From Dehalobacter sp. DCA (lineage in GTDB: Bacteria > Bacillota > Desulfitobacteriia > Desulfitobacteriales > Syntrophobotulaceae), in contig NC_018866.1 of the NCBI RefSeq assembly GCF_000305775.1, positions 434,001 through 498,000 of the forward strand: DNA of 64,000 nt, in the 5' to 3' direction. The position numbers were made by a program, and so were the translations under genes. Of this stretch, positions 1-8,603 are shown one piece after another. Positions within the stretch are counted from its first letter, which is position 1. Each line of letters begins with the position of its first letter. Below the pieces are notes generated by a model that did no database searches, had not been told where the DNA came from, and saw only the letters and a list, made by a program, of their open reading frames with translations.

Positions 1-2
1 AA

Positions 3-164
3 TTTATCTTGCAGGTATTGGGCGCAGACAGGATCATATTCTCTGTAGATTATCCTTATATCGGCAACGAGCGCGCGCGGGCGTTTCTTGAAAATGCGCC
101 AATCAGCGCATCCGATAAGGAAAAGATTGCCCATGGCAATGTTGAACGTCTGCTCAAGCTGTAA
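3..164 (+). CDS. Amidohydrolase family protein, C-terminal end (partial)
   Basis: The reading frame is open from the window edge and ends at TAA 162-164, giving 53 residues. It reads GADRIIFSVDYPY, then FLENAPIS and KIAHGNVERLLKL. This is the usual C-terminal end of amidohydrolase-2 (TIM-barrel, decarboxylase-like) proteins, in which the Asp of the SVDYP segment is near the metal site. The start and most of the barrel lie outside the window, so the substrate cannot be judged. A hairpin terminator follows directly. Confidence 0.75.
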   Translation, partial: FILQVLGADRIIFSVDYPYIGNERARAFLENAPISASDKEKIAHGNVERLLKL

Positions 165-180
165 ATTTCAACTTCATATT

Positions 181-228
181 AAAGCAGTTGCCGAGAACAT
201 TTCCCCGGCAGCTGCTTTAATTTGTTTT
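181..228 (+). terminator. Rho-independent terminator after the amidohydrolase
   Basis: A 13-bp stem (AAAGCAGTTGCCG paired with CGGCAGCTGCTTT, one G-U) is followed by a T-rich run. It lies 17 bases past the amidohydrolase stop codon. From here to about 412 the sequence is AT-rich and I see no gene in it. Confidence 0.85.
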
Positions 229-412
229 TACCACCCTAACAACATGATTTAATTTAATCGGTTCATCTTTCGATATATCAAATTCATCAAGTAATTACCA
301 TTTTATCACAAATTAGGAGCTTGGTATTCAGTCTTATTTTTCATCATGGCATAAAGGAAACAGTTCAATCGGTATACTAAGTAAAGAGGAAAATCAATTC
401 GTATAGAGCGGC

Positions 413-555
413 AAGCGAATTATTTTATTAACCGAAGAATTTGTAGGCGCGTACAAATTCTTTAAATTAAAAAATTTTGCCGTATCGAAGATTCACATCG
501 AAAGACTTGACAACAAGTCATGCGGGGAAAGGGAACAACAATGGATGACTGTTAA
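413..555 (+). repeat. Degenerate copy of the DUF3102-gene leader, without its gene
   Basis: This stretch matches, with scattered changes, the reverse complement of 52384-52530, the leader of the DUF3102 gene. Shared parts include the palindrome AAGAATTTGTA-N6-TACAAATTCTT (435-462 here), a TTTTGCCGTAT segment, AAGATTCACATC, and GGGGAAAGGGAA before the start-codon region. Here the ATG and the strong GGGGAGGA ribosome site are lost and no DUF3102 reading frame follows. It is best read as the 5' remnant of a second DUF3102-type gene or of the mobile segment that carried it. Confidence 0.7.
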
Positions 556-635
556 TGATTTGCACATATCCTGTAACAGTAGCATGGTAGACGTAAAGAA
601 AGTAAAGATGTAAAGAATAGAAAGGTGGTTCTGTC

Positions 636-692
636 ATGGAAATATCAAGAATTAGTTCAAAAGGACAAGTTACAATTACGAAGCCTATTTGA
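636..692 (+). pseudogene. AbrB/SpoVT-type regulator, N-terminal stub
   Basis: After an AAAGGTGG ribosome site, an ATG opens an 18-codon frame reading MEISRISSKGQVTITKPI and then TGA. The motif SSKGQVTIxK is the hallmark start of AbrB-like swapped-hairpin DNA-binding domains, such as transition-state regulators and antitoxins. The rest of the domain is missing. Directly after the stop a 17-base unit (GAGACCTTCAATCATTT) occurs twice with a 19-base period (691-707 and 710-726), which marks the break. It is a decayed gene. Confidence 0.6.
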
Positions 693-728
693 GACCTTCA
701 ATCATTTTCGAGACCTTCAATCATTTGA
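691..728. repeat. 19-bp-period tandem duplication
   Basis: GAGACCTTCAATCATTT is present at 691-707 and again at 710-726. It sits exactly at the truncation point of the AbrB-like stub and may be a scar of the rearrangement that removed the rest of that gene. Confidence 0.8.
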
Positions 729-791
729 TTTTGCCTGTCACGTCAGGTAATATATAGACGAGTATAGAAGGATATCAGAAGGAACTAAAAA

Positions 792-2507
792 ATGAGTACA
801 TATATAAAAAGGCAAATACAAAACTTTTCTATATTTCTTTTGGTATTGACAGGATTTGCAAACTTATTGTCGGCGTTGCCTTTTAAGTTTACAAGGCAAG
901 TAGAGCATATTTATGGCAATATTATTAATCCGAGTTATGTCATGGTTCATGGCGTATTATCCTTTATGCTCGGCTTATTGATGCTTCTTCTTGCTTACAG
1001 CTTATTCCAAAGGATTCGTAATGCCTGGATTATCGAAGTCATCTTTTTATCAGCAACATTAGCTTTACAAATTGTACGTTTTCATAAATTTAGTATTCCC
1101 ATCGTGATCATTGAATTGTTCGTTCTGTTAGTACTCGTTCTTTCATATAAGGACTTTTGCCGATTGCCTAATAAAGTAACGTTAAAGTGGGCTTTTGTGT
1201 TTATTGGCATTTCTTTTGTTTTACTCTTTGCCAATGCCTCAATTGGTTTATACATGATGAGGGGTCATATCAACGACGTGCACTCAGTTTTTAGCGCTTT
1301 GGCAGGCTCCATCAAATTATTAATCTTTATGGATGCTTCCGTGCTAGAAATCAAAAGCAATTACGGCCGTATTTATGCGGATACTTTAATCATGATTAAC
1401 TGGATCTGTATTTTTGCTTCGGCGCTGCTTCTGATGAAACCCCTTGTCTACAATTATATTCATGATAAACAGGATATGGAAAAGGTTCGCAGATTAGTGT
1501 TAAAATATGGACAAAACCCGATGTCCTATCTGTCCCTGGAAAAAGACAAACGCTACTTCTTCAGCAGCAGCGTTGACGGCATGTGCTCCTATACAACTAT
1601 CGGGGGCGTTTTGGTCTGCTGTGGCGATATCATCTGTGACGAAAAGGATAGTTTTATTTTTCTTAATGAATTATTATTTTTTTGCAAACAGAATGGCCTT
1701 GACCTTTTACTGCTTAATGTTACCGATTATTTTCTTGATTTATATAAAGCCGCTCAGTTTGGCGTGCTGAAATACGGGGAAGATGCCTGCTTTAATCTTT
1801 CAGAATATACCCTTACAGGCGGAAAAGTGGCCAAAGTGAGGGCAGCGGTCAACTATGCGAATAAAGCGGGGATCACTGTCAAAGAGTATAAACCTGAAGT
1901 AGCACGGGATCTGGAAATAGAAAAGGAGATCCATCAAATTTCAGAAGAATGGTTACGGAATAAACGTACTCCGGAAATGTCCTTTATGCTTGGCGGGGTA
2001 GGGCTAGATAATCCGCTTGACCGGAGATATTTTTATGCAATCAATGCCCAGGAACAAATGCTTGGATTTGTGGTTTTCCTGCCTTATTTAAGTGGTTTAG
2101 GCTATCTGGCCGATGTAACAAGAAGAAGAAAAAATGCCCCTCAGGGAGTTATAGAGAAAATCATTTATGAAGCATTTATGGTCATGAAAGGTGAGGGTGT
2201 ACAGTGGGGCAATATGGGACTTTCTCCTCTTTATAATGTGGCGTCAGGGGACAAAACCACACTGAATGAAAAGTTTTTTGCCTACATCTATGATAATTTG
2301 AATTATGCGTACGATTTTAAGGCTTTGCATCATGCCAAGGCTAAATATGCGCCCACACATTGGGAAAACCGATATCTTGCTTATTTTCCAAAGCCCTTCT
2401 CATTGCAATATGCTTATGCCATTGTAAAGTCTCAATGTCCGCAAAACATACCCAAACTCGTACTTTCCCAAATTACAATGGAGAAGAAGGACAAGAATAA
2501 GAAGTAA
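792..2507 (+). CDS. MprF-like membrane protein with DUF2156 (phosphatidylglycerol lysyltransferase C-terminal) domain
   Basis: The protein has 571 aa. About the first 225 residues form five to seven membrane segments, for example near 12-34, 50-72, 76-95, 102-122, 133-155 and 195-215. The soluble C-terminal half (about 235-560) reads like the DUF2156 GNAT-type domain that in MprF moves an aminoacyl group from aminoacyl-tRNA to phosphatidylglycerol (family knowledge). It includes KVRAAVNYANKAGI, EWLRNKRTPEMSFMLGG and GMEWGNMGLSPL-like segments. It is shorter than full MprF (about 840 aa) because it lacks most of the flippase half. The start ATG follows AGAAGGA. It stands alone. A separate flippase-like protein is encoded at 30593-31612, but a link between the two is only speculative. 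Confidence 0.75.
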   Translation: MSTYIKRQIQNFSIFLLVLTGFANLLSALPFKFTRQVEHIYGNIINPSYVMVHGVLSFMLGLLMLLLAYSLFQRIRNAWIIEVIFLSATLALQIVRFHKFSIPIVIIELFVLLVLVLSYKDFCRLPNKVTLKWAFVFIGISFVLLFANASIGLYMMRGHINDVHSVFSALAGSIKLLIFMDASVLEIKSNYGRIYADTLIMINWICIFASALLLMKPLVYNYIHDKQDMEKVRRLVLKYGQNPMSYLSLEKDKRYFFSSSVDGMCSYTTIGGVLVCCGDIICDEKDSFIFLNELLFFCKQNGLDLLLLNVTDYFLDLYKAAQFGVLKYGEDACFNLSEYTLTGGKVAKVRAAVNYANKAGITVKEYKPEVARDLEIEKEIHQISEEWLRNKRTPEMSFMLGGVGLDNPLDRRYFYAINAQEQMLGFVVFLPYLSGLGYLADVTRRRKNAPQGVIEKIIYEAFMVMKGEGVQWGNMGLSPLYNVASGDKTTLNEKFFAYIYDNLNYAYDFKALHHAKAKYAPTHWENRYLAYFPKPFSLQYAYAIVKSQCPQNIPKLVLSQITMEKKDKNKK

Positions 2508-2554
2508 ATAAAGCTGACAGAAACCCTTTGCATGAGGCGCATTGACAGCACTTT

Positions 2555-2722
2555 CTACATGTTGGAGCCTCTTTGGCCAAGAATCGCTGATATCGTGGAT
2601 GTTTTACCATTCCTCAGGTAAGTGACCGAAATCTTATCGCCGACTTGATGTTTATAAATTTCATGAATCAAGTCGGAAGACCTTTGAACCGGGATATTGT
2701 CAATTTTGGTGATGATATCTCC
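2555..2722 (-). pseudogene. HtrA/DegP-like PDZ domain remnant
   Basis: On the minus strand a frame bounded upstream by TAG at 2728-2726 reads GDIITKIDNIPVQRSSDLIH, then VGDKISVTYLRNGK and a short tail to TAG 2557-2555. This is the second half of a PDZ domain as found at the C-terminus of HtrA/DegP-type serine proteases (GDIIxxIdgxxV, then the hydrophobic VTYLRNGK strand). The protease domain and first half of the PDZ are gone. No plausible start codon or ribosome site precedes it. It explains most of the 324-base gap between the flanking genes. Confidence 0.65.
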
Positions 2723-2831
2723 TTTCTATTGTGTCTGGTTGATCGTTAAAGCTGTCAAAGACCTACTTGATAAAAAAGAACCTGACAACCTTGATCCCCA
2801 TAATATGGAAATGTAGAAAGGGGTAGGGCCG

Positions 2832-3338
2832 TTGAAAAAGTATGCAATAAAGTCAGGAGATACATTTTTCCTTTTAGCCAGCCAAAACGGGTGCTGCTGG
2901 CAGGATATCAGCAAAGCAAACCCCGGCATTGATCCCTGCGCTTTGGTCATCGGACAGCTCATCAATATTCCGGATCGTCAGGCTTCCGGTTATGGTGCTT
3001 CCGGATCTGCCGGTTCAGCTTACGCCAACAATCCAGGCAATTCTTTTACCGGTGCCCAAAAACGGTATGATGATGTAATCCTTGAAGTAGAAGGTGTAAA
3101 AATCCGGGTTGCCAGAATCGGCGAACCGACAGTTCCGCATGAGGTGCATTTTATCCTGCCAAGGACTGAAATCCGGAAAGTGGAATGTCCCGGAAATGGA
3201 GTTATTGAAACCAGCATCATGCTGAGCAATATTAACATTGTCAATTCTCCGCGGATCGAAGGCGAAAAATCCGCACTTGGGGTTATTTATCCTCAGACCC
3301 AGAACAGTGAGAAGACGAACAGCGAAGCGCCAAAATAG
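2832..3338 (+). CDS. LysM-domain protein, probably spore-coat or cell-wall associated
   Basis: The protein has 168 aa and a TTG start preceded by AAAGGGGTAGG. Residues 3-48 form one LysM module (YAIKSGDTFFLLASQNGCCWQD... ALVIGQLINIP), a peptidoglycan-binding fold. A Gly/Ser/Ala-rich linker (about 52-75) leads to an unrecognised C-terminal domain of about 90 residues. There is no signal peptide, which is common for LysM proteins that join the spore envelope from the mother cell. The setting among spore genes supports such a role, but this is inference. Confidence 0.7.
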   Translation: MKKYAIKSGDTFFLLASQNGCCWQDISKANPGIDPCALVIGQLINIPDRQASGYGASGSAGSAYANNPGNSFTGAQKRYDDVILEVEGVKIRVARIGEPTVPHEVHFILPRTEIRKVECPGNGVIETSIMLSNINIVNSPRIEGEKSALGVIYPQTQNSEKTNSEAPK

Positions 3339-3500
3339 ATGTCCCTGACGCGGTTCATAACGATTTGAAAGAAATCACTAAAATGATTTTAATAATCTTC
3401 ATTTTTTCGTTATAATGAGATATGCCTTATTTTAGATAGAAAAAGGCTATGTCATTATTTTGTTTTCTATAGAAAATAATAGATAAAGAAGGAGAGACCT

Positions 3501-3998
3501 ATGAACCGTATTCATGTTTTCCATGGTGTCAATCTTCATCTTCTCGGGCAGAGAGAACCGGATATATACGGCAGAATAACCCTTGATGAAGTGAACGGCA
3601 GACTGATCGAGACGGGCCAAACACATGGCTTCACTGTCGAGTGCCGTCAGACGAACTATGAAGGAGAGCTTGTGGACTGGATTACAAAGTTAACGCCGGT
3701 TGATTTTTTAATCCTTAACCCCGGGGCCTGGACCCATACGAGCTATGCGCTTTACGATGCGATCAAAGGGGTCAGCGTACCCGCTCTCGAAGTGCATCTG
3801 TCGAATATTTACGCCCGGGAAAGTTTCCGTTCCCATTCGGTGATCGCCGGAGCTTGCGTCGGGCAAATCAGCGGACTCGGGACAGACAGTTATTTTCTGG
3901 CCTTAGCCTATGCGCTGGAATTTCAAAAGTACCGTCAGAAAGAAAGGAATAGCAACCATGAGGCTGGAAAAGATTCGCCGGAGACTGGCCGAGAATAA
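3501..3998 (+). CDS. aroQ: 3-dehydroquinate dehydratase, type II
   Basis: This enzyme dehydrates 3-dehydroquinate to 3-dehydroshikimate in the shikimate pathway. Visible family motifs are GVNLHLLGQREPDIYG (the active-site Tyr is in IYG), QTNYEGELVDWI, LNPGAWTHTSYAL and EVHLSNIYARE with the catalytic His. The first motif is usually GPNLNLLG, so Pro-to-Val and Asn-to-His are unusual. At 165 aa it runs about 20 residues past the usual length, and the extra tail overlaps the next gene by 41 bases. The ATG follows AAGGAGAG. The order aroQ-pepP-efp matches Bacillus yqhS-yqhT-efp. Confidence 0.92.
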   Translation: MNRIHVFHGVNLHLLGQREPDIYGRITLDEVNGRLIETGQTHGFTVECRQTNYEGELVDWITKLTPVDFLILNPGAWTHTSYALYDAIKGVSVPALEVHLSNIYARESFRSHSVIAGACVGQISGLGTDSYFLALAYALEFQKYRQKERNSNHEAGKDSPETGRE

Positions 3999-5016
3999 AC
4001 TTGATGCGCTGATCGTGACCTCACCGCCCAATATTTTTTATTTGAGCGGTTTCACGGGAACCAGTGCAACCTTGCTGATCGAACCAGAACGTTCCATTCT
4101 GTTCACAGACTTCCGGTACATGGAACAGGCCGCAGCGGAAGCTCCGGGTTTTGAAATTGTCAAAGTGACCGGAGATCCCTATACAGTCATCGGGGAAATG
4201 CTTAAAGGGTTGATCGTGATAGGGATTGAGGAAGAGGCTTTGTCCCTGGGCGATTTCCAGAAACTGCAGAAAACTCTTGACGGGCGCAGATTCGAGAATG
4301 CCTCAGCACTCTTCAAGAAGCTTCGACAAATTAAGGATGAAACAGAAATTGCGCTGATTCGCCAAGCGATTGGAATCACGGACCATGCCTTTGCCCAGAC
4401 GCTTAGCAAGATTTATCCGGGAATGACGGAAGAAGAGCTTTCTCTGGAACTAGAATTCTCGCAAAGAAAAATGGGGGCCAGCGGCCGTTCGTTTGACTAT
4501 ATTGTGGCCTCAGGGATACGCTCCTCGTTACCGCACGGTACAGCTTCCAGTAAAAAGATGCAAAAAGGGGAATTTTTAACGCTCGATATTGGAGCGGTCT
4601 ACCAAAGGTATTGTTCCGATTTCACACGGACGCTGTTTTTGGGAAAGCCTGAGAGCAAGCACCTGGAAGTTTACGATATCGTGCTCGAGGCGCAGCTGGC
4701 CGGGCTTAAAGCTCTGAAGCCCGGCGTTAAGGCCAAAGATGTCGACGCGGCAGCCAGAGAAGTGATTACACGTGCCGGTTACGGTGAATATTTCGGTCAC
4801 AGTCTGGGGCACTCCCTCGGGATCGAGATCCATGAGACGCCGTATTTAAATACCCGTGATGAAACGATACTTGAACCGGGGATGGTGCTTACGATTGAAC
4901 CCGGAATTTATATCCCTGACTGGGGCGGCGTCAGAATTGAAGATGTCGCGTTAGTCACAAATTCTGGTTCGGAAGTATTGACACAGACGCCAAAGCAGTG
5001 CATTATTATTGATTAG
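3958..5016 (+). CDS. M24-family Xaa-Pro aminopeptidase
   Basis: This is a 352-aa metallopeptidase of the creatinase/aminopeptidase P type, which removes N-terminal residues ahead of proline. The N-terminal creatinase-like domain covers about 1-120 and the pita-bread catalytic domain about 130-352. Metal ligands are visible in LTLDIGAVYQRYCSDFTRT (two Asp), GHSLGHSLGIEIHE (His), TIEPGIY (Glu) and RIEDV (Glu). The start was chosen at the ATG after GAAAGGAAT, with the N-terminus MRLEKIRRRL; it lies inside the end of aroQ, which implies coupled translation. It corresponds in position to Bacillus yqhT. Confidence 0.9.
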   Translation: MRLEKIRRRLAENKLDALIVTSPPNIFYLSGFTGTSATLLIEPERSILFTDFRYMEQAAAEAPGFEIVKVTGDPYTVIGEMLKGLIVIGIEEEALSLGDFQKLQKTLDGRRFENASALFKKLRQIKDETEIALIRQAIGITDHAFAQTLSKIYPGMTEEELSLELEFSQRKMGASGRSFDYIVASGIRSSLPHGTASSKKMQKGEFLTLDIGAVYQRYCSDFTRTLFLGKPESKHLEVYDIVLEAQLAGLKALKPGVKAKDVDAAAREVITRAGYGEYFGHSLGHSLGIEIHETPYLNTRDETILEPGMVLTIEPGIYIPDWGGVRIEDVALVTNSGSEVLTQTPKQCIIID

Positions 5017-5081
5017 TGGTATGACTTGTATCCGTTATTGATACATAAAAGAATCTACAATATTATAGGAGGATCAGCAAA

Positions 5082-5639
5082 ATGATTTCTTCAAACGATT
5101 TTAAAACCGGAGTGACTATTGAACTGGATGGCGATATATTTCAGATAGTCGAATTCCAACACGTGAAACCTGGAAAAGGCGCTGCTTTTGTGCGTGCCAA
5201 AGTCAAAAATGTCAGAACGGGCGGCGTTGTCGAAAAGAAATTCAATGCTGGGGAGAAAGTTCCCAGAGCCCGTCTGGATCGCCGTGAGATGCAGTATTTG
5301 TATAAAGACGGTGATCAATTCGTTGTGATGGACAATGAAAGCTATGAGCAGATTATGCTGACCGAGGCTCAAATTGGCCAGGAAGTCAAGTGGCTCAAAG
5401 AAAATATGAACCTTGGCGTCTTGCTCTATAATAGTGAAGTCATTGGGGTAGACCTTCCCAATACAGTTGTGCTTAAAGTAACGGAATGTGAGCCCGGAGT
5501 CAAGGGTGATACGGCCACAGGCGGTACCAAAGCGGCGACTGTCGAGACTGGCGCTACGGTTCAGGTTCCATTCTTTGTGAATGAAGGCGATGTCCTGATT
5601 ATCGACACCAGAAGCGGAGCGTATGTTTCCCGGGCTTAA
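5082..5639 (+). CDS. efp: Elongation factor P
   Basis: EF-P relieves ribosome stalling at polyproline stretches. The 185-aa length and the KOW-like N-terminal domain ([21 protein letters not shown]) followed by two OB folds fit the family. The Lys of PGKG is at the loop tip that is modified in many bacteria. The signature [25 protein letters not shown] is present. The ATG follows ATAGGAGGATC. It ends the aroQ-pepP-efp run and is closed by a strong terminator shared with the convergent downstream gene. Confidence 0.97.
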   Translation: MISSNDFKTGVTIELDGDIFQIVEFQHVKPGKGAAFVRAKVKNVRTGGVVEKKFNAGEKVPRARLDRREMQYLYKDGDQFVVMDNESYEQIMLTEAQIGQEVKWLKENMNLGVLLYNSEVIGVDLPNTVVLKVTECEPGVKGDTATGGTKAATVETGATVQVPFFVNEGDVLIIDTRSGAYVSRA

Positions 5640-5675
5640 TAAGCTTGTCTGTCATAAAAAGAATAATTAGAATAA

Positions 5676-5723
5676 AAAGGGTTGTTGGGCAAGTAATTTC
5701 TTGAGCAACAACCCTTTATTATT
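5676..5723. terminator. Bidirectional terminator between efp and the LysM/GH18 gene
   Basis: The stem AAAGGGTTGTTG pairs with CAACAACCCTTT around an 18-base loop. A-rich sequence precedes it and T-rich sequence follows, so it can act in both directions between two convergent genes. Confidence 0.9.
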
Positions 5724-5763
5724 TGTGAAACGTAAGAATCTATTTGAGGAATCTCTCATTTCC

Positions 5764-7173
5764 TCATTTCCGGATCGTAAAATTATCTTCCAGCAAAGCC
5801 CAGTTTTGAGGGAAGGGATAGGCTAAAGCCCAATAACTAATACCTCTTAAGCCATAAGCTTTGACGGTATCAAATTTGGCCTGGGCACTGCGGGCATCCT
5901 CAAACCACACTTCGTGACCGTTTCCCTGCGTATCCGTATACCGGTAGAAAGGGGACTGGGGAACCGTGTCGTACTGGATCTCAGCATGGTATCGAAGGGC
6001 CCTGGACATTGCTTCATCCATCCCAAAGGTTTCGGCAATTTGGCCGGAGACATGCGGCAAAAGCCAGTCTCTGGCATAAATTTGAAAGCCAAAAAAGATT
6101 TTTTCTCTTGGAATGACTGAAGCAGCATAGTCCAAAACCCGTTTAATCTGATTCAAGGGAGAAATTGCCTGCGGTGAAGCACCACGCCACCCCCATTCAT
6201 AGGTCATGAGAACAACGAAATCTACAATTCGGCCATGGGCTGGATAATCGTGCGCCTCATATAGCAGTCCCCGTTGTTCAGCACTTAATTTTGGCGCTAA
6301 AGCCGTTGAGACGAAGAAACCCTCTGCATGAAGACGGGTTACGGCTGTTTGAAGCAAAGCGTTATAAGCTTCCCTGTCTTCGGGAAGCACGTTTTCAAAA
6401 TCAATGTTAAGTCCCCGATAACCCTTTTCTTTCATGATATTGATGGCATTTGTCAATAACCGATTAATGGCTTCAGTATTGGTTAAAACGAGATGAGCAA
6501 GATTTTCTCCACGCGTAGTCGACGTAAAGTTGGTAATAGACATCATAGGGGTCACCTTTTTTGATATGGCAGCTTGAATGAGCGGAAGATCATCAATTGT
6601 CTGCAGGCTTCCATCCTCTCTAATCAAGTAGGCAAAAGGACTTAAATATGTAAGATGTTCAGCTTCCCGATTGACAGTAGCAACCGCGTCCTGACTGAAG
6701 CGATAGATATAGCCATTGACATCGATGGTTGGTCGAGGTTTACGCGGGATAATGAGTACAGTGCCCGGATAGATCAAATTGGCGTTCGTGATGTTATTGA
6801 CTTTAATGAGGTTTTGTAAAGAGACTTGATATTTTTGAGCAATAAACCATAAAGTCTCCCCAGCAAGGACGCGATGCCGTCTGGCAGGAATGGTGATCAA
6901 CTGACCAGGATAAATATTGGCAGGGTTCGTAATTTGATTGTTTCCGAGAATGACTTGTACGGTCGTTCCATAAGTCTGGGCAATTCTCCATAATGTTTCT
7001 CCCGATTTCACAGTATGGAGGACATCTTCAGTTGGTATAACTAATGCTAGTCCGGTCAGCAGTTGTACAGGTTCAACAAGTCCATTCACGCTTATGATTG
7101 ATGCCGGCGAGATCCGATATGTAATTGCAATCTGATCCAAAGTTTGATTCGCTTTGACGACATGGATAAGCAT
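5764..7173 (-). CDS. LysM/GH18 spore peptidoglycan hydrolase (SleL/YaaH-like)
   Basis: The protein has 469 aa. Three LysM modules lie at about 2-47 (HVVKANQTLDQIA), 51-96 (HTVKSGETLWRIA) and 100-143 (HRVLAGETLWFIA). A glycoside hydrolase 18 barrel covers about 150-465, with GLNIDFENV holding the catalytic Glu of the DxxDxDxE motif in reduced form. The family includes cortical fragment lytic enzymes and spore-coat proteins such as YaaH (two LysM there, three here). The start at 7173 has GGGAGGTG at good spacing; an upstream in-frame start lacks a ribosome site. There is no signal peptide, in line with assembly from the mother-cell side. Confidence 0.88.
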   Translation of the reverse strand: MLIHVVKANQTLDQIAITYRISPASIISVNGLVEPVQLLTGLALVIPTEDVLHTVKSGETLWRIAQTYGTTVQVILGNNQITNPANIYPGQLITIPARRHRVLAGETLWFIAQKYQVSLQNLIKVNNITNANLIYPGTVLIIPRKPRPTIDVNGYIYRFSQDAVATVNREAEHLTYLSPFAYLIREDGSLQTIDDLPLIQAAISKKVTPMMSITNFTSTTRGENLAHLVLTNTEAINRLLTNAINIMKEKGYRGLNIDFENVLPEDREAYNALLQTAVTRLHAEGFFVSTALAPKLSAEQRGLLYEAHDYPAHGRIVDFVVLMTYEWGWRGASPQAISPLNQIKRVLDYAASVIPREKIFFGFQIYARDWLLPHVSGQIAETFGMDEAMSRALRYHAEIQYDTVPQSPFYRYTDTQGNGHEVWFEDARSAQAKFDTVKAYGLRGISYWALAYPFPQNWALLEDNFTIRK

Positions 7174-7367
7174 AGAGCACCTCCCACTCCTTTTCATGTA
7201 GGATATGTAGAAAGGAGACTCAAGGTGATTTATCTTTGGCAAGGAGCCTTTCATATTTAATTTTCCTTAAAACGGCCATTGAGGTTGTTTTTTATTTTCT
7301 CCGAACAAACTGGTAATTCTAAAAACGTTTTTTAGGACATACCTTCTAATACAGAGGAGGTTAAAAC

Positions 7368-8426
7368 ATGAAGGTAAGCTTTGCTTCACCTTTAACGGAA
7401 GTTCCTAGGAATAAAAATGATGTACTCTTTAATCAGGAATCAGAGGGTGAAGGGATTATCCGTTGGTTTGGGGAACGGTTGGGCGGAATGATCCGCAAGG
7501 CGGCAGGGGCTTTACCCGACACGGAAAATATTGAAGAAATTCGTCTCAGAATCAACCAGCCTGTCCTCTTCAGAACAGGAACCAGGGAATATTTCTGTAC
7601 TTCGGCGGGGCAAACCGGAACAAAGAATCTAGCATATATTGTCAAGCGTGAAGACCTGTTGGAAACGCTGGAAAAAATGACCTTCAGTTCTGTATATGCC
7701 GCTGAGGAGGAATTACGGCAGGGTTTTCTGACTTTGCCCGGTGGGCACCGCGTGGGATTAAGCGGAGAAACAGTCGTTGAACATGGCAAGATCAGGATTA
7801 TGCGCCATATTTCCGCTTTGAATATTCGTTTAGCGAGACAGCCGGAAATGATCATTCCGGAATTGCTGGGCTTACTGATCAATCAGGAAAATACAGTCTG
7901 CCATACGTTACTTGTTTCACCTCCGAGAGCAGGGAAGACCACAATGCTGAGATTCTTAGTTAAAAATCTCAGCAACGGTGTACCTCAACTCAACCTGAAA
8001 GGTCATACTGTCGGCGTGGTTGATGAAAGAAGTGAGATTGCCGGAATGTGGCAAGGCATTCCTTCTTTTGATCTTGGCTGCCGCACAGATGTGCTGGACA
8101 GATGTCCCAAGGCCCAGGGGCTGATCATGTTGATCAGGTCTATGGCGCCTGAGGTGGTTGCTGTTGATGAACTGGGGGGGCGGGAAGATGCCGCGGCGCT
8201 TGGGGAGGCCGTTCGCTGCGGCGTAAAAATTCTGGCTACGGTCCATGCCGGTTCTCTGGACGAACTGCAAAAAAGGGCCCATCTCAGGGAATTGCTGAAT
8301 AGAGAGACGTTTGAAAGGATTGTTGTGTTAAGCAGGGCAAACGGTCCGGGCACGGTGGAGACCGTTTATGACATGGCGAGCGGCGTTAATTTGTTCAATA
8401 AGCCTTCCATGGCATCGCGACATTAG
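7368..8426 (+). CDS. spoIIIAA: Stage III sporulation protein AA (ATPase)
   Basis: This is the 352-aa secretion-type ATPase of the SpoIIIA-SpoIIQ channel between mother cell and forespore. Walker A is SPPRAGKTTML, and the downstream EVVAVDELGG segment provides the Walker B-like acidic residues. The ATG follows AGAGGAGG. The last residues (NKPSMASRH) are encoded by a copy of the dispersed palindromic repeat, so the C-terminus has been replaced or extended. The usual tight junction with spoIIIAB is lost, leaving a gap of 177 bases. Confidence 0.95.
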   Translation: MKVSFASPLTEVPRNKNDVLFNQESEGEGIIRWFGERLGGMIRKAAGALPDTENIEEIRLRINQPVLFRTGTREYFCTSAGQTGTKNLAYIVKREDLLETLEKMTFSSVYAAEEELRQGFLTLPGGHRVGLSGETVVEHGKIRIMRHISALNIRLARQPEMIIPELLGLLINQENTVCHTLLVSPPRAGKTTMLRFLVKNLSNGVPQLNLKGHTVGVVDERSEIAGMWQGIPSFDLGCRTDVLDRCPKAQGLIMLIRSMAPEVVAVDELGGREDAAALGEAVRCGVKILATVHAGSLDELQKRAHLRELLNRETFERIVVLSRANGPGTVETVYDMASGVNLFNKPSMASRH

Positions 8427-8472
8427 GCCATCCGTGGCCGTCAAAAAGCCGCGCTCCGCATCGTGCTCCGCT
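8407..8472 (-). repeat. Dispersed palindromic repeat, copy 1 (at the spoIIIAA 3' end)
   Basis: These 66 bases match the reverse complement of 19432-19497 with one mismatch by eye. The core GACGGCCACGGATGGCC is also present near 22831 and 48734. This copy overlaps the last 20 bases of spoIIIAA and supplies its stop codon. Confidence 0.9.
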
Positions 8473-8603
8473 CACAGCGGTATTGTACCCCACAGACTGA
8501 TGATAAGTTTGCTTATGTTGGTCTTAAACCAAGAGGGTCTTTATATGAAGAATGTTTTGCTAGTTGATCGGTCCGCTTTATTAGGCCGTTGGAGGCGAAA
8601 AGT

